NCBI GenBank assembly: GCA_022266195.1
Contig: WHVY01000002.1
Coordinates: forward strand, 759,001-823,000
From: Tetranychus cinnabarinus
Lineage: Eukaryota > Arthropoda > Arachnida > Trombidiformes > Tetranychidae
Length of the DNA: 64,000 nucleotides
Direction: 5' to 3'
Shown here in pieces: positions 1-10,894 of the stretch. The first letter of the stretch is position 1, and each line of letters opens with the position of its first letter. The position numbers were made by a program, and so were the translations under genes. The notes under the pieces are model-generated. The model saw only the letters and a program-made list of their open reading frames with translations. It was not told the DNA's origin and did no database searches.

Positions 1-620
1 CCAGAATCAACAATATCATTCAAATGTTTATTTACGGTAATATATAATTACCGGTGTTTCTCCTGTGGATCCTCTGATCTGTGATATCTCCTGATTGTGA
101 TTGTTCACCTGATGTCCGTCTTTTGTCTCAGATGACACAAGCCATGTCGATCTTTACCTCTTCGACACCAACAGTCAACTACTTTCATTTACTGTTAGAG
201 AGCGACTATGAAAAAAATCTGCGATTTTGTTAACTTAGCCCTGACCACTTGTGTATTATTTTTCTACCTCAACCTCTAGTTCTCCCTGCTCTCGATCTCT
301 CTCGATTGTTTTCTTCATTTTCCCATATTTTTCCTGTTCTGTTGGTTTGTTTTTATTCCATTTACCTGATCGATTATTTGGATTATATGATTTCATGAAA
401 TTTGCAGTGAACCTTAATCAACAACATTTACCATCTGTTATACACTTAACTTTATTTTTTTTTGTTTCTCCCGCTAACCAACACATCTTCAACAATTTCA
501 AGCTATATGTAGCTGATTTCAATCAACTTGATATCTTTGTGTACTTAAGGTGATCCTCTTTAATCCTTCAATAGGATCACATTAATCAACTGTACATTCA
601 AAAGGTGGTCAAGCTACTCA
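1..620. other. Upstream region of the Nudix gene; no gene seen
   Basis: No coding region with family resemblance is visible on either strand. The stretch probably holds the promoter and 5' UTR of the gene starting at 621. A short palindrome around 35-55 (CGGTAAT, 7-base AT core, ATTACCG) may be incidental. An open frame at 251-553 has biased, F/L/S-rich composition and looks like chance. Confidence 0.4.
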
Positions 621-1494
621 ATGGTCAAAACGAAACCTCGCCAAACTCGGATTTACGATGATGAAGGCTACAGAAGGAGAGCAGCTTGTCTCTGTGTTAA
701 GAATGAACTTGAAAATGAGGTTGGTAATTTATTTATTGTTAATCAATTCTTTTGGTGGCTCTTGTCATTATATCATGAGCATGTTATTTAAATGTCACAT
801 CATGATATTGATTTTTTTTTCAAAACAAAAGCCATTAATTTAGTTTCCATTGTTCTTGAATTTGAATCATCAGTTTGACCTGGTAATTTAACAAATGTCA
901 AAATTGAAATCTTGTTTATGGTATCAAAATTGTTTTCCTTTTTTCTAACAAATTTGCATTATCGTTAAATTTTAGGTTCTTCTTGTCACAAGTAGTAGCT
1001 CACAGGATCGCTGGGTTGTTCCTGGTGGAGGTCTTGAACCCCATGAAGATTCACGTGAGGCAGCAGTTCGTGAAGTTATTGAAGAGGCTGGAGTTAAAGG
1101 TGACATAATAAGATGTTTAGGTACTTTTGAGGTAAATAATCATAAACTCTCCTTTTTGGTAACCAGCCAGTTTTATGTTTCCAAATTTCTTAACCGTTTT
1201 TATTGATTTTTTTATATTTATGAACAGAACCGTGAAAGGAAACATCGAACTGATGTTTACATACTTGCTGTTACCCAGGAGCTCCAAGAATGGGAAGATT
1301 CCACTGCCATAGGTTAAAAAACTACTTAATTAGTCAAAACTATTCACATATTTAACGATAATTATTTCCTTCTCCATTCTACAGGTCGTCGCAGATGTTG
1401 GTTTACCTTGGATGAAGCGATTGAGGAACTATCTTCACATAAACCAATTGAAAGTAATTACATTAAGCTGCTGATTAAAGACAAGGCAAACTGA
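621..1494 (+). CDS. Aps: Diphosphoinositol polyphosphate phosphohydrolase (DIPP, Nudix hydrolase)
   Basis: Four exons: 621-719, 976-1131, 1228-1312 and 1385-1494, giving 149 aa. The protein is predicted to remove the beta-phosphate from inositol pyrophosphates (PP-InsP5) and to hydrolyse diadenosine polyphosphates in the cytosol. The complete Nudix box GX5EX7REUXEEXGU is present with G51, E57, R65-E66, E69-E70 and G72. It is preceded by the DRWVVPGGG segment and followed by ERKHRT, both typical of NUDT3/Aps rather than other Nudix families. Length is normal for the core family and lacks the longer tail of some vertebrate members. The first intron uses the donor GTTGGT, weaker than a GTAATT four bases downstream, but only the former keeps the frame (ENE|VLLVTS). 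The start ATG at 621 gives the usual short basic N-terminus. Confidence 0.9.
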
Positions 1495-2059
1495 TGGAAT
1501 CGTGGAATCGGACTGGGTCCTTTATAGCCATCTACATGGACACTCATGATCAAGATTCACTCATTTACGTAAATTTAACCATCTTTCACGTCCCCATATT
1601 GGAAACATAATCGGAAACGATCATTTTTACTGCTTTATACTCTTTCTGACTTTAGACTGAATCATTACAAAGACTATTACTTTATTTGTACCTAAATATT
1701 CTGTATCCTGTTATCAAGATTTTTCAATTTCTAATGTTTATTAATTGAAAACATTGATATAACAAGTATGATATTGCATGAATGTACAAATGTCCTGACA
1801 GTGTACAATACATCAATTCTGAATGAGATACCCTGAGATGTTTAATTTGAGTTAGTTAGTTGACTTGATTTTTTTTCAAACTTAATATTAAATTGACCAG
1901 TTGATGTAAAATGGTTATCATCTTACATTTTAAAACTATCAATATTTATTTGAGTAATTGATTGAGTTTGATCACGTTTTTTATTCCAATGACCAGTATT
2001 GGGTAAAATTACATGTTAACCTGTTAAAAAAACAATATTATATTTCTGAATGAAATATA
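1495..2059. other. Intergenic, 3' of the Nudix gene
   Basis: AT-rich sequence with no coding signal. It contains the 3' UTR of the upstream gene and ends at the TA dinucleotide that flanks the element starting at 2060. Confidence 0.4.
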
Positions 2060-2662
2060 AAGGGCGACCTGTTAGTAAAGTCCTCTTGAGGATTCGGCAA
2101 TTTCAGCAAGTTAGGGATGTCGTACCCAGACAAATAATACAGCATTTTAATCACAAATCTATGCTCTTTAATTTAATATATAATTCATCGTAATTAAATA
2201 CGACGTCCCTTCTTAAATGGGCTTTAAATCAGCTCTTTTTAAAAATAGTTTGCCAAACCCATGTTAAAAACACATAGAGAAAATGAGTAACGACAAAAAG
2301 CTGAAACTCTCGCAACCTATTTCACCGATAGCAGGGTCAATTAAAAGTTTTGGACTGATTAGGACACAACATAAGAATCAGCATTAAAAAATACACAATT
2401 GAGCAGAAATTTGGATTCATTAGAAAAATTTTGCAGAATTTATTCAATAAAATCGAAAAAAACATTTGCGCAAAAGTTTTTTTCCGGACTCAAGCAAGAA
2501 CTCAGATTATTCAGCGGAAAAAGAATATTTTCATGCACCGAATGAAAAATTCTAATTTTTAGACGTGTATCTATTCAATTTTCTTAAAAAAATTAGATTA
2601 AATAATTATATCATATTGCAATTAAGCTTCAAAAATGCGGACTCTATTAACAGGTCGCCCTT
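2060..2662. mobile_element. MITE-like element with TIRs and TA target duplication
   Basis: The left end AAGGGCGACCTGTTA is repeated exactly as an inverted copy at the right end. Similarity extends to about 24 bases with a few mismatches (inner part AGTCC on both sides). The element is flanked on both sides by TA (2058-2059 and 2663-2664), the target duplication made by Tc1/mariner superfamily transposases. The 603-bp interior has no convincing open reading frame, so it would be non-autonomous. Superfamily assignment rests only on the TA duplication. Confidence 0.75.
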
Positions 2663-2964
2663 TAATTCAAAGCAAGAATACTATTGAAATAAATGTTTTA
2701 ATCGATTAATAATACAATCAATTCAACCAAAGTTGAAAGTCAACATTATCGATCTGAACATGTAAACATTTACATTAATACTTGTAGAGTAATCAGTAAC
2801 CTAAATAGTGATTTTCAAGCTACCCACTCTTATTAAGCCAAATAAGGATTAAGCCACACCACCGATTAACACACATGAGACGACAAAACTGGAAGATCTT
2901 AAGCTCACAATGAAACATTGACTGGACAACTAATGATCAACCATGAAAGCCATTGATTTGCGTG
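2663..2964. other. Intergenic, upstream of the glycosyltransferase gene
   Basis: No gene is seen. It probably contains the 5' UTR of the gene starting at 2965. An ATG at 2943 lies in a different frame, overlaps the true start, and may act as a small upstream reading frame. Confidence 0.35.
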
Positions 2965-4098
2965 ATGTATCGATTCCTTTCAAGACAATCAAAGCTGATT
3001 TTCATATTTCCTCTTACTTCAGTTACATTGTCTCTTTTCATCTGGACTTTTATTCCTATTCGCTTGTTTACTTCTGATTACAATGGGATCAACAATCATG
3101 GATTAGACAACAATTATGAATACTTGAATCGCACGGAGGACTGGATATTTGGTGATTTTATTGTCAGGAACAGTGGCCGATGTCCACAATTTGGATTGGC
3201 TACAATAGTTTTACTCATCCATAGTGATCCAGTCAACATAGAGAGTCGAAACCTTTTACGCCATTATACACCGGGAAATTATTGTTTCATTTTTCTATTA
3301 GGATCTCGTGACAATGCAACCAATCAACAGATTGCCAAGGAATCCAAACAATTTGGAGACATTGTTCAAGGAACTTTTCTGGATTCCTATCGAAATTTGA
3401 CAAGAAAACATATAATGGGTCTAACTTGGGCTGCTTTATATTGTCCATTGGCTTCATTCATTCTTAAGATGGATGATGATGTCCTTCTCAATTATACCTT
3501 TATCAGTGATTATCTTGATTCTCAGTTTCCATCTTATTCAATGGATCCATTCCTGGTGCGAACTCCAATTAAAATGATCATTGGTTACGTGATGCCCAGA
3601 TCTCCAGTGATTCGTGATAAAACAAGCAAATGGTATGTCGATCCAAGTGAATATGGTGATGATTTTTACCCCACTTTTGTCTCTGGTTGGGGTTATATAA
3701 CGTCCATCGATGTGATTCACTTACTTCTCAATCAAATAAAAGACACTCCGCTGTTCTGGATTGATGATATTTATGTAACTGGAATGCTTCGATCCAAATT
3801 ATCGGACATTTACTTTTACTCCATAAACCAATTTTTCAACATTAATCTAGACACTTTACGAAATTGGACTCGATTGAAGTATAACCATGTTTGGCCTTAC
3901 ATGGTTAGCGTTTCTTCTAAAGACTTGTTAAGTATCAGCTTGGAGCGTTACTCTTACTGTGATAAACACAAAAAACACTGTGACTGCTGTCTTAACTGGT
4001 TGGATCCATTTGACAAGAAAAAAACAGAGCCAATAGAAAGGTCAGATCTGGTTCCATTGAAATCTGCAGGAGAAATCGCTGAATTACATATTGGATAA
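2965..4098 (+). CDS. Beta-1,3-galactosyltransferase-like type II Golgi glycosyltransferase (GT31)
   Basis: Single-exon gene of 377 aa. A short basic cytosolic tail is followed by a signal anchor at about residues 9-33, then a stem and a luminal catalytic domain, as in Golgi GT31 enzymes. Family marks in order are FLLGSR, a DIVQGTFLDSYRNLTRK segment, the metal and UDP-sugar binding DDD triplet at about residues 170-172 (KMDDDVLL), YPTFVSGWGY, and IDDIYVTG at about 266-273, which corresponds to the E-D-V-Y-x-G motif. It probably transfers galactose or N-acetylglucosamine from a UDP-sugar to a glycan in the Golgi; the acceptor cannot be told. Four in-frame codons precede the ATG at 2965 without an earlier ATG in frame. 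Absence of introns is common in B3GALT genes. Confidence 0.82.
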   Translation: MYRFLSRQSKLIFIFPLTSVTLSLFIWTFIPIRLFTSDYNGINNHGLDNNYEYLNRTEDWIFGDFIVRNSGRCPQFGLATIVLLIHSDPVNIESRNLLRHYTPGNYCFIFLLGSRDNATNQQIAKESKQFGDIVQGTFLDSYRNLTRKHIMGLTWAALYCPLASFILKMDDDVLLNYTFISDYLDSQFPSYSMDPFLVRTPIKMIIGYVMPRSPVIRDKTSKWYVDPSEYGDDFYPTFVSGWGYITSIDVIHLLLNQIKDTPLFWIDDIYVTGMLRSKLSDIYFYSINQFFNINLDTLRNWTRLKYNHVWPYMVSVSSKDLLSISLERYSYCDKHKKHCDCCLNWLDPFDKKKTEPIERSDLVPLKSAGEIAELHIG

Positions 4099-4725
4099 AG
4101 GTTCAACTACGAGTATCAGAGATTAATGTGATTCATGAACAAAAATGATGTTCCCTCCTTTATGGTTAAATGTTGAAATTATTTGTTTTTTATAATACTT
4201 GACTTTTTTTTATAAGATAATTTATCGGTGGTAACAGTAAGTTAATCAATGTCAATCAGCATTCATTTATTTCATTTAACTTTATCATTCCTCTCTTTCA
4301 CTATCTATCTTCCTCTCACTCATCATCATTTTATCAATTAGTCTTTTTCATCCACCTAATGTTGTGCAGTTTATATTCAACCAAACGTAATACAATGAAA
4401 CATCATTAACAAATAAACCGATAACTATGATTATATTGAATTACACAAAAGTGCCCTTGTCTCCATAATTTCTTGTTGTGATTCTTGTTGGTTGTTGCTG
4501 TCGTTGTCACCTCCATTACAATCATCAATCAAATCATTCGTAACGTTAGATCACCAATACCATTCCTGTTGTTATTATTTTAATTATTTGTTTTCTTCTT
4601 TAATCTTTCGTCGTTTCTTTTTTCTTACCTTTCTCTTCCTTACCCTTGGCTTCATCTCGGATAACATTGTAAATATCATCATCTTCATTATCAGTAGACA
4701 AATCGTGAAATAACTTCTCGTCAAC
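4099..4725. other. Intergenic / 5' UTR of the bZIP gene
   Basis: No supported gene. The stretch from about 4490 to 4725 is pyrimidine-rich and leads directly into the ATG at 4726, so part of it is likely the bZIP gene's 5' UTR. Confidence 0.35.
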
Positions 4726-6855
4726 ATGGCTAAATATAAAAGTACAACTCTTTCCCGAAGCTTACAGGTTAATAACCAGTCCAAGCGATCGCCACCAGCA
4801 AACCATCATTTAATGTCTAACGACAATAACAGTGATGATCATCAAGCTCATCATGCCAATCATCATTCAAATCCCCACTCTAATCATCACTCCAATCATC
4901 ACTCTAATCATCATTCTAATCACCATTCTAATCATCATTCTCACCATGATAATTGGGCTCTCAATCCATACAGCAGTAAGTATAAACGAAACAAATTCAG
5001 TGTAAAATTACATTGAAACATACGGCGAACACGTTTCATAAATAATGTTGAATGAACTTCTGATCAAACATGTTGACCATGAGCATTTTGAAACACTGGA
5101 AGTTATCGGATAAACTTCTTGCACCACAATTTTGCTAAGCAAACTTGAATAAAAGCTAAGTTGCACTTTTTAGGTTTAGGTTTTTTAACCAGATTTAGGA
5201 AAAGCCATTTTGGTTTAGATACATTTCAATGAGACAAAAAAAGCCAAAATTAACCCTTGAGTTATCTTCTTGGCTTTTTGGCTTTTGACTTTTGATTAGT
5301 TGTTCAAGTTGATGTTATTTGAATTATCGTAACTTTTCATTTTGCGAGAGTTTTCCTAGTAATTGATAAATGTTGATCTTTTAAATATTTGTACCTTACC
5401 AGCTTAAGTATTGTATGTCTAATGGTTGTCTACTTTTTATTGAAAGCTCATAAACATGGTTATCACGGGAATGATCATGAAAGTAACAGCCATCTTAATT
5501 CTGGAATTGATCTTTCGCGAGAAGATAAGTTGATATCTAATCATGGTGGTGTAGTCACAAGTGGTAACTCTAACAACAATGGCAATCAAAGTAAATCACA
5601 CAATAATGATGGTAATTCCAGTACGGGCAACAATACTCTTAATATCAATAATGGCGATGGAAATGAAAATAACAGCAACAGCGAGACTCCCATAAATGGC
5701 CATAAATCGATTGAACTGTCTGATCATGGACATCATGATCATCATGTGTTACATCCTGCCCATCATCATCAAAACTCTCATTCCCACCATCACCACCAAT
5801 CAAACCATCATTCATCACACCATCATGGACATGCAAATTCACCGGTAACTTCAGCTCATGCACATCAACCTCAAACAGCTCACCATCACAGTCATCATCA
5901 TGCAACCTTTAGCTCCTCACCCTCGGACCAAGTGTCATTAGGGTTAACCATCAAACATCCCATGATAACAGCAACAAGTCCAACAGTCACTTCAAATCCA
6001 AATGTAGTAAGCAACGATCATCACCATTCACACCATCATCACTCTCACCATTCTCATCATCCTTCCCATTCCCATTCCCACTCTTCCCATCACTCACACC
6101 ATCACCATTTACACGCCAATTATCCAGCCTATGGCGCTTCAACTATGCAAGATAGAGATTTACTTTCATCTGGTGCTTCTGGTAATCATTCACATACATT
6201 TCGAAGTATTTCTCACAGTGGAAGTGGCCACCAATCTCCATTATCACCGAGCTTAGGAGCTTCAGCGTCAACAGATTTGCCAATCCATAATTTTCATAAC
6301 ACTGGGGAACACTCAGCGTCTCCTCCAACCATCATTTCAAGTCGAAATCACATTTGGAATGGATTGACCGGAGCTGAAGAAGGAAATAACAGAGGTGGGG
6401 CAAACGGTCGTGACTCTACTTCGGCGGAAACTGGTAGCGATGCTGGTACTCCAACTCCTCAATCAATTTATGAGCATAGTCCATTATCGGATATTGGCTC
6501 ATCACAATCTTCATTATTAATTTCCAATTTGAAGAAAACAAAAAGACAACCTCAACCAATACCTGATAATTGTAAAGATGATGCCTATTGGGAGCGAAGA
6601 AGGCGAAACAACGAATCAGCAAAACGGTCAAGAGAGTCTCGGCGAATCAAAGAGCATGAAACTCATGTTAAAGTCAAGGTTCTTGAACAGGAAAACATGA
6701 GGCTTCTGGCTAAAGTTAATATTTTAGAGAATGAAGTTGAAAAACTGAGAAAGATCGCTTATGATCGACGTGAAGGAGTCAATGATAATGATGGTCGGAA
6801 TTCAGGCAATAATGGATCAGGCCAAGGAACAAGGCCAAGTTCAAGTGCAAACTAG
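4726..6855 (+). CDS. bZIP transcription factor of the CES-2/PAR/NFIL3 type with His-rich tracts
   Basis: Two exons, 4726-4975 and 5447-6855, giving 552 aa. The join keeps the frame in phase 1; the acceptor is preceded by TATTGAAAG, so it is somewhat weak. The bZIP domain lies near the C-terminus at about residues 461-520. Its DDAYWERRRRNNESAKRS start is the hallmark of CES-2/PAR-type basic regions, followed by RESRRIKEHE and a short leucine zipper. It is expected to bind DNA as a dimer in the nucleus. The rest is low complexity: a run of SNHH repeats in exon 1, long His/Ser/Asn-rich tracts in exon 2, and a Ser/Gly-rich linker. No PAR domain is recognisable, so the closest named family (vrille, Pdp1, giant, NFIL3) is left open. 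Confidence 0.8.
4853..4950 (+). repeat. 12-bp tandem repeat encoding SNHH units
   Basis: Imperfect 12-base units of the form AATCATCAYTCY are repeated about seven times within exon 1 of the bZIP gene and encode a run of Ser-Asn-His-His. Variation is mostly in third codon positions, suggesting that the protein repeat is under selection or that the expansion is old. Confidence 0.75.
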
Positions 6856-7728
6856 CAAAAATTAAAGCAAATAAACTTGTTATCATAGCTTTTCAGTAAA
6901 GCTAATTTGAATGATTTTTAGTTTTTTAGCCACTTTATGAAAATAAAATGATTTTAGACATTTTGACACCAGAAGTAACCTTAACCAGATTTTAAAATTT
7001 GTATATTTCTAGCAAATATTTTTAAGTTTAGTAATATTAACTTAATATTATTACCGGGACACGATTGTACAATCAGTGAATTTGCCTTCAAAGTTACATT
7101 TTGCCAAAATTTATTAAAATTGTATTGCAATGATCTTTAGTTTGAGGTGAATAAACCATCGGAAAAAGGATATGCAAGTTCAATTGTTGATTATCTTACA
7201 AATGTTAACGATAATCGAAATGATATTTTATAAATGTAGACTTTGTTGAATTGCATTAAACATGTTAAATTAAAACACTCTTTTCGTTCTTATTTCTGAT
7301 CATTTAATATAATTTACACAATGGTTTGCCATAACTCACAAATAACTTGTGCTACAGATCCAAGACTTGAACCATAAATTTAGAGGTTTGTATGAAATTT
7401 AAATGCAATTTTATACCACCGCATGGTCTTGTTCGAATTGATGGACGTTAGTGACAAAAAATGACTTTTAATGGCTTTAAGATTTCGAACTTATGATTCC
7501 TCAATTCACGTTAGCTTGTGGTTTGCGTCCGGAGTCAGTCACACCAACTGTTAGTGAGGGTTGATACTAAAAGCCCGAAATAAACACAATTGTCACATTT
7601 ATTTATTGATCACATCATTTATAAGCTGACAAAAATGGGCAAAATCGTGTGAAAGTGAATTTATTTCAAATTTAGATCCTGTTTTTTTGTAGAAAAATGA
7701 AAACTGAATTCTTAAGTGCTATTTGAAA
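6856..7728. other. Intergenic between bZIP gene and the repeat block
   Basis: AT-rich sequence with a likely polyadenylation signal AATAAA near 6943 for the bZIP gene. No coding region is recognised. Confidence 0.35.
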
Positions 7729-8274
7729 ATTCCTCTGATGAACAGTTTTCGAGAAAATCGAGGTCAAAGTTGAAACTTCGATCGTCTTTTAAACAACTAA
7801 GGAGGTAGATTTTTTCATGAAACCCATTCAACTGATTTAACCTTTGATGACCAACCGGAAAATTTACTTGTTTTGAGAAATAGAACTTTTCTTTTTCTGC
7901 AAAACAGATCAATTCGATTTTTAGCTAAACCGATCGCAATCTATGACCACAGAAGTAGGAGAGCTCAAACTTATTATTTGTACATTCAAATTGTTACTCC
8001 ATATCATGGACTAAAAATTTACAACAATTTAATAATAGTTCTCTTGATTTCGGCCATCGGTCTTAAAACTTTGTACCTCGATATTTCGAGAATGGCATAA
8101 CCTACAATCAGCATTCTTTCCCCAATTCAATGCTACACTAATTGCTAACCCATAACTTGATGAATAAAGCAATTTTCTAGTTAAACTTACAAATGAAATA
8201 AAAAGAGTGATGCCAAAGACGCTAACATTTGGGGTTAGAGTTGAGACATGATAGGGTTTGTAGGAACACAAAAA
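7729..8274 (+). repeat. Coding-derived repeat, copy A (left arm of the near-perfect inverted pair)
   Basis: This 546-base segment is the reverse complement of 12243-12788 with one mismatch that I could see. Read on the + strand it carries a degraded reading frame (FDDQPENLL..., RNRTFLFLQN..., ending YLDISRMA) that lines up with the frame of copy C at 8974-9410. The family therefore seems to derive from a protein-coding sequence. I do not recognise the protein. No full-length intact frame exists in this window. Confidence 0.8.
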
Positions 8275-8289
8275 CTGAGTCTATTAGAT

Positions 8290-8700
8290 CTATTTAATAA
8301 TTTCTCTGATGAACAGTTTTCGAGAAAATCGATGTCAGAGTTGAGACTTGGATCGACTTTTGTTCAACTATGGAAGAAGATTTTTCCATGAAACTGAATT
8401 TGCTAATGTAGATTTTGATTACCAACCAGAAACTGGTCTCTCTTTTAGAAATAATATTTTTTTTTTCTGTTGAGCGGATCAAGTTCGATTTTTAGTTAAA
8501 TCGGCCTTATTTATGACCATAAGATTCAGAAAGCTGGATCTCTTTATTTACGCATAAAAGTTGTTTCTTCACATTATGGATTAAATACTTTTAATGATTT
8601 ATCAATAGTTCTCATGATATTGGCCATTGGCCTTAAAAATTTGAACCTGAATATTTCGAGAACGCTTGCACCTACAGTTATCTTTCTTTCACCAGAAATT
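8290..8700 (+). repeat. Coding-derived repeat, copy B (diverged, tandem to copy A)
   Basis: It starts with the same TCTCTGATGAACAGTTTTCG end as copy A and continues in the same orientation with clear but diverged similarity, ending near 8700. The A-B junction (GTAGGAACACAAAAAC... then an AT-rich link) resembles the E-F junction at 12789-12830, so the repeat behaves as a tandem unit of roughly 550-600 bases. The reading frame is broken by stops. Confidence 0.65.
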
Positions 8701-8973
8701 AGAGTTTACAATGGACTTTGATAGTGTGTGACTGAATACCGAACAAAAATTGAAATAATCTATCTAATAATGAAGATCCTTCTAATGCATTGTTTTGTTG
8801 TCTAAGTTTTGTTTTTGATTACCATTCAACTTTATAAATAAAGTCTCAAATCTGACAACATAAGTAATACAACGATATAACTTTTTTTGTAGAATCTTGA
8901 ATGCATTTATATTTCAACTTATTATTCCTTATAATAAAATCTAATGTTTAACCAATAATCATGACTTTAAGAT
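8701..8973. other. Spacer between repeat copies
   Basis: AT-rich sequence with no recognised feature. Confidence 0.3.
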
Positions 8974-9410
8974 ATGCCATTCTCGAAATATCGAGGTACA
9001 AAGTTTTAAGACTAATGGCCAATATCAAGAGAACTGTTTATAAATTGAAAAAAAACATTTGGCTCATAATATGTACAGACAATTTTAATGCATAAAGGAT
9101 AAGTTGTAGTTCGCTAACTATAACAGTTACAATAAGTAGTTAGTTTAACTGAAAATCGAACTTGATCCGCTCAACAGAAAAAAAAATATTATTTCTAAAA
9201 GTAAGACCAGTTTCTGGTTGGTAATCAAAATCTACATTAGCAAATTCACAAGGAATGTCCAAGATCTGATCAATCGATATCGAGAATTCATTGGTAGCTA
9301 TCGGTAGATTAAACCTGCTCAAAGAACAATACAGCAAAATTAGCTGCCCACTTTTCGATTTCGGCATTTTATCGTTTTTTTCTAGAAAAAATCGTATGCT
9401 TTTCTATGAG
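8974..9410 (-). repeat. Coding-derived repeat, copy C (includes the 5' coding end)
   Basis: The 8974-9130 part matches copies A/E (CCATTCTCGAAATATCGAGG...). The 9140-9367 part is open on the minus strand for 75 codons starting MPKSKSGQLILLY, a segment that A/E lack. It continues as DFDYQPETGLTFRNN, which aligns with FDDQPENLLVLRNRT in copy A. This is the best view of the N-terminus of the ancestral protein. Nothing in it identifies a function. Confidence 0.6.
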
Positions 9411-9653
9411 GATTCGCATTTGTTTTATAAGATGCATCCAATAAATGTTATTGTTTTGCAATAAAAAGTAGACTTTAATAATAAACAATTCAAACTCTCA
9501 TAGAAAAGCACACAAATTTTGATAGAAAAAAACGATAAAATGCCGAAATCGAAAAGTGGGCAGCTAATTTTGCTGTATTGGTCTTTGAGAAGGTCTAATC
9601 TACAGATAGCACCAATGAATTCTCGATATCGATTGATCAGATCTTGGACATCC
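9252..9653. repeat. Head-to-head inverted repeat joining copies C and D
   Basis: The left arm (about 9252-9410) and right arm (about 9497-9653) are imperfect reverse complements around an 86-base AT-rich spacer. Each arm carries the MPKSKSGQLILLY start followed by some 30 codons, pointing away from the centre. The spacer could once have been a shared upstream region or the breakpoint of an inverted duplication. Confidence 0.7.
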
Positions 9654-9665
9654 CTCCATTATCAT
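9497..9665 (+). repeat. Coding-derived repeat, copy D (5' fragment)
   Basis: A short copy of the 5' part of the family, oriented opposite to copy C. It begins MPKSKSGQLILLYWSL, loses frame soon after the first 20 or so codons, and breaks off after GATCTTGGACATCC. The next bases hold an unrelated small hairpin (CATGGGG...CCCCATG). Confidence 0.6.
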
Positions 9666-10809
9666 GGGGTCCCAAGGGACTTGCCGAATAACTCCCCATG
9701 GATATACGAATTCGATCAATTTTTAAAGAGACATACTTTACATAACATAAGTTTTCGATTTAAATATTTCATTTTATTCTGAATCTTAGGCCGATTTGAC
9801 GATTGTCCTTTAGCGAAGGCTAAAAAACTAATCAGAAAAGATTATTTGATTCCAATGATGATAAATTGCATAAAAGATTAGCAAATGAACAATCAAGGTG
9901 ATAAAAGATCTGTGAAATGATAGAATGTATATATTATACCATAGACGTATAATATTTTTCAACATTTATAAGAGTATAAGCGTTGTGATTATTAAAAGAT
10001 AATATCGTAAGAGGGTCTCCAGAATTTTGCACTTTCTTAGGCTTTCGAGTTAAGAGCTCAACTTTTATTTCTGAATAGATTTTTAATGCTTAGCTCAAAA
10101 ATAAAAACTATTTTTTTGTTTGTGCGCAAATTTCGATGTCATTTATGACGCAACCATAAGTTTTATTTTTCTACCACCTTTTGAAATCGACAGATCTCAA
10201 TGAGGCCTGTAGATTTATATATTTATCAATAGATTTACTTTTTGCATTCTGTATTCCGGTTGAAACTTTACGGAAAACTTTGGATAACTTGGGCGCTCTG
10301 GCTTATGTTTGATCTCAATGTGATCATACTTTGTTTTTAGCTACACTACATAGAGGCTCAAAGAACGACTCGGCAACCTTTTTTGATATCTCTTATTTTC
10401 ATAGAAAAAAGAAGTTCAAAGCTGTGCAAAGTTCTGTGTAATTCCATGTTAAAACTAATAGACAAAATTCGAACCAGTTAAACACCAGCCAGAAGAAAAG
10501 TAATATCATGGATCATCATCAATAACTTAGCATGGTATTATAATCATGTATAAATAATACATCTGATAAAATACAATCAACTTGTACAATCAATAATAGC
10601 AAGATTGTATACTTTACACTGGCATTGATATTTTTAATAATTTATTCAAGATAGAACTAAAAACGAAACAAGTTTCCGTTTCCAGCATGCATGCATAGCA
10701 GATCAAAATAAATAAAACTGGTAAGGTAATGTTTGTTTTTCGCAAATGGTTGTGCCATTCATGTGGCAAATGAGGAGGATTCTAGTTAAATTAACCTTGA
10801 CTACTTTTG
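9666..10809. other. Spacer inside the inverted block, upstream of the secreted peptide gene
   Basis: AT-rich. No gene or recognisable element was found. It ends at the TATA box of the gene starting at 10895. Confidence 0.3.
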
Positions 10810-10818
10810 TATATAAAG
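10810..10818 (+). promoter_or_regulatory. TATA box of the 10-cysteine secreted peptide gene
   Basis: TATATAAAG lies 77 bases before the start codon at 10895. A start site about 30 bases downstream would leave a 5' UTR of roughly 50 bases, typical of short, highly expressed secreted-peptide genes. Confidence 0.55.
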
Positions 10819-10894
10819 GCTTTTCTGAATCATTTAAGTATCAATTGTTTTCACTCTTTAGATTTAGATTCATCATTTCTTTAACAGTACCATC

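Noticed and set aside
251..553. 100-codon open frame
   Set aside because: F/L/S-rich composition, no start context, no family resemblance; lies in the presumed 5' region of the Nudix gene.
2943..2990. ATG at 2943 as start of the glycosyltransferase
   Set aside because: It is in another reading frame; the first in-frame ATG is at 2965 and gives a proper type II signal anchor.
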